Shown: positions 6,062 to 6,468 of the stretch, in pieces | Layout: each line of letters begins with the position of its first letter | Numbering within the stretch: the first letter of the stretch is position 1 | Assembly (NCBI GenBank): GCA_021820805.1 | Contig: JAKADF010000203.1 | Coordinates: 1-6,468, forward strand | Direction of reading: 5' to 3' | DNA length: 6,468 nt | From: Bacillota bacterium | Lineage (GTDB): Bacteria > Bacillota > Bacilli > Alicyclobacillales > Alicyclobacillaceae | Position numbers and translations under genes: made by a program | Notes under the pieces: generated by a model | Told to the model about the DNA's origin: nothing | What the model saw: the letters and a program-made list of their open reading frames with translations, nothing else | Database searches by the model: none

Positions 6062-6468
6062 TCAGAGAGAGATATTCTGCTTTCCGACTAAGCGCCATGC
6101 ATCAGCAACAACTTCTCTTGCTCTTTGAACCCATATTCTTTCTGGTTCTTCATGAACTAAGAAATTGTTGTTATGCTGTTCAACTTGTTTTGGGATTTCC
6201 GGAGTTTTCCACCAACCGAGAAACTCAATATTGCCATCCCCGCCAGATATTGGAGAATAATCCAATCCACAGCACGTCCACTCCAATGCTTTGATACATT
6301 TCAGCATTTCCAGTAAAACACTCAAATGTACCTCAGGCTCGCGAACAATTCCTCCTTTTCCAACGTTTTCTTTGCCCGCTTCAAACTGTGGCTTAATGAG
6401 ACTTACGACATCTGCACCTGGAACACAAACCTGTTCAATTTTGGGAAAAAGCAATTTTGTTGAAATAA
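6062..6468 (-). CDS. tlyA: TlyA-family 16S/23S rRNA cytidine-2'-O-methyltransferase, C-terminal part (5' end outside window)
   Basis: The frame is open to the right window edge and ends with TGA 6064-6062. The visible residues start ISTKLLFPKIEQ, matching the family's region after the DVSFIS motif. They continue with DVVSLIKPQFEAGKENVGKG, GGIVREPEVH and SPISGGDGNIEFL, all characteristic of the TlyA/YqxC methyltransferase domain, then a charged tail of about 45 residues. The protein's N-terminal S4 RNA-binding domain and the S-adenosylmethionine motif are off the window. TlyA proteins 2'-O-methylate cytidines in 16S and 23S rRNA; haemolysin activity is a historical label. In Bacillus the gene is yqxC, next to dxs upstream and argR/recN downstream. 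The gap to the next gene is 46 bp. A TTG at 6454 is internal, not the start. Whether this member methylates one or both rRNAs cannot be read here. Confidence 0.93.
   Translation of the reverse strand, partial: ISTKLLFPKIEQVCVPGADVVSLIKPQFEAGKENVGKGGIVREPEVHLSVLLEMLKCIKALEWTCCGLDYSPISGGDGNIEFLGWWKTPEIPKQVEQHNNNFLVHEEPERIWVQRAREVVADAWRLVGKQNISL

Overview
The window looks like a chromosomal core region from an endospore-forming member of the Bacillota (class Bacilli). It carries spo0A and spoIVB next to recN, nadK and a tlyA-type gene, close to the classical tlyA–(argR)–recN–spoIVB–spo0A order of Bacillus and Paenibacillus. Moderate base composition and several G-rich Shine-Dalgarno sites suggest a lineage outside Bacillus proper. 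An Alicyclobacillaceae-like genome is my guess, but the sequence alone does not prove it.

Layout. Positions 1-285 (+) hold the 3' end of a CcdA-type thiol-disulfide transporter gene, cut by the left window edge. It converges on a long minus-strand block. Positions 286-649 hold no large gene, but they contain a possible 44-codon membrane micro-ORF on the minus strand, two perfect hairpins and a clear intrinsic terminator for spo0A. The minus-strand block, in transcription order, is: the C-terminal part of a TlyA-family methyltransferase (6468-6062, cut by the right edge), an uncharacterised 138-residue protein with a C-terminal membrane segment (6015-5599), NAD kinase (5560-4703), the DNA-repair ATPase RecN (4679-2961), the sporulation signalling protease SpoIVB (2873-1551) and the sporulation master regulator Spo0A (1450-650).

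Working together. The first four minus-strand genes are separated by only 23-46 bases and probably form a housekeeping operon. spoIVB and spo0A appear to have their own sporulation promoters. A forespore sigma-G-like promoter overlaps the end of recN and leads into a hairpin leader ahead of spoIVB. A sigma-H-like promoter with an overlapping Spo0A box precedes spo0A, and two more perfect Spo0A boxes spaced exactly 10 bp apart lie within and just at the end of the spoIVB coding sequence. This would support Spo0A autoregulation at entry into sporulation and late SpoIVB signalling to the mother-cell sigma-K checkpoint. ArgR, usually found before recN, is absent here.

I found no mobile element, CRISPR array, tRNA or rRNA, and nothing that clearly amounts to a new multi-gene system. 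The most unusual items are the small uncharacterised protein, the micro-ORF with its hairpin-embedded start, and the regulatory layout around spoIVB and spo0A.
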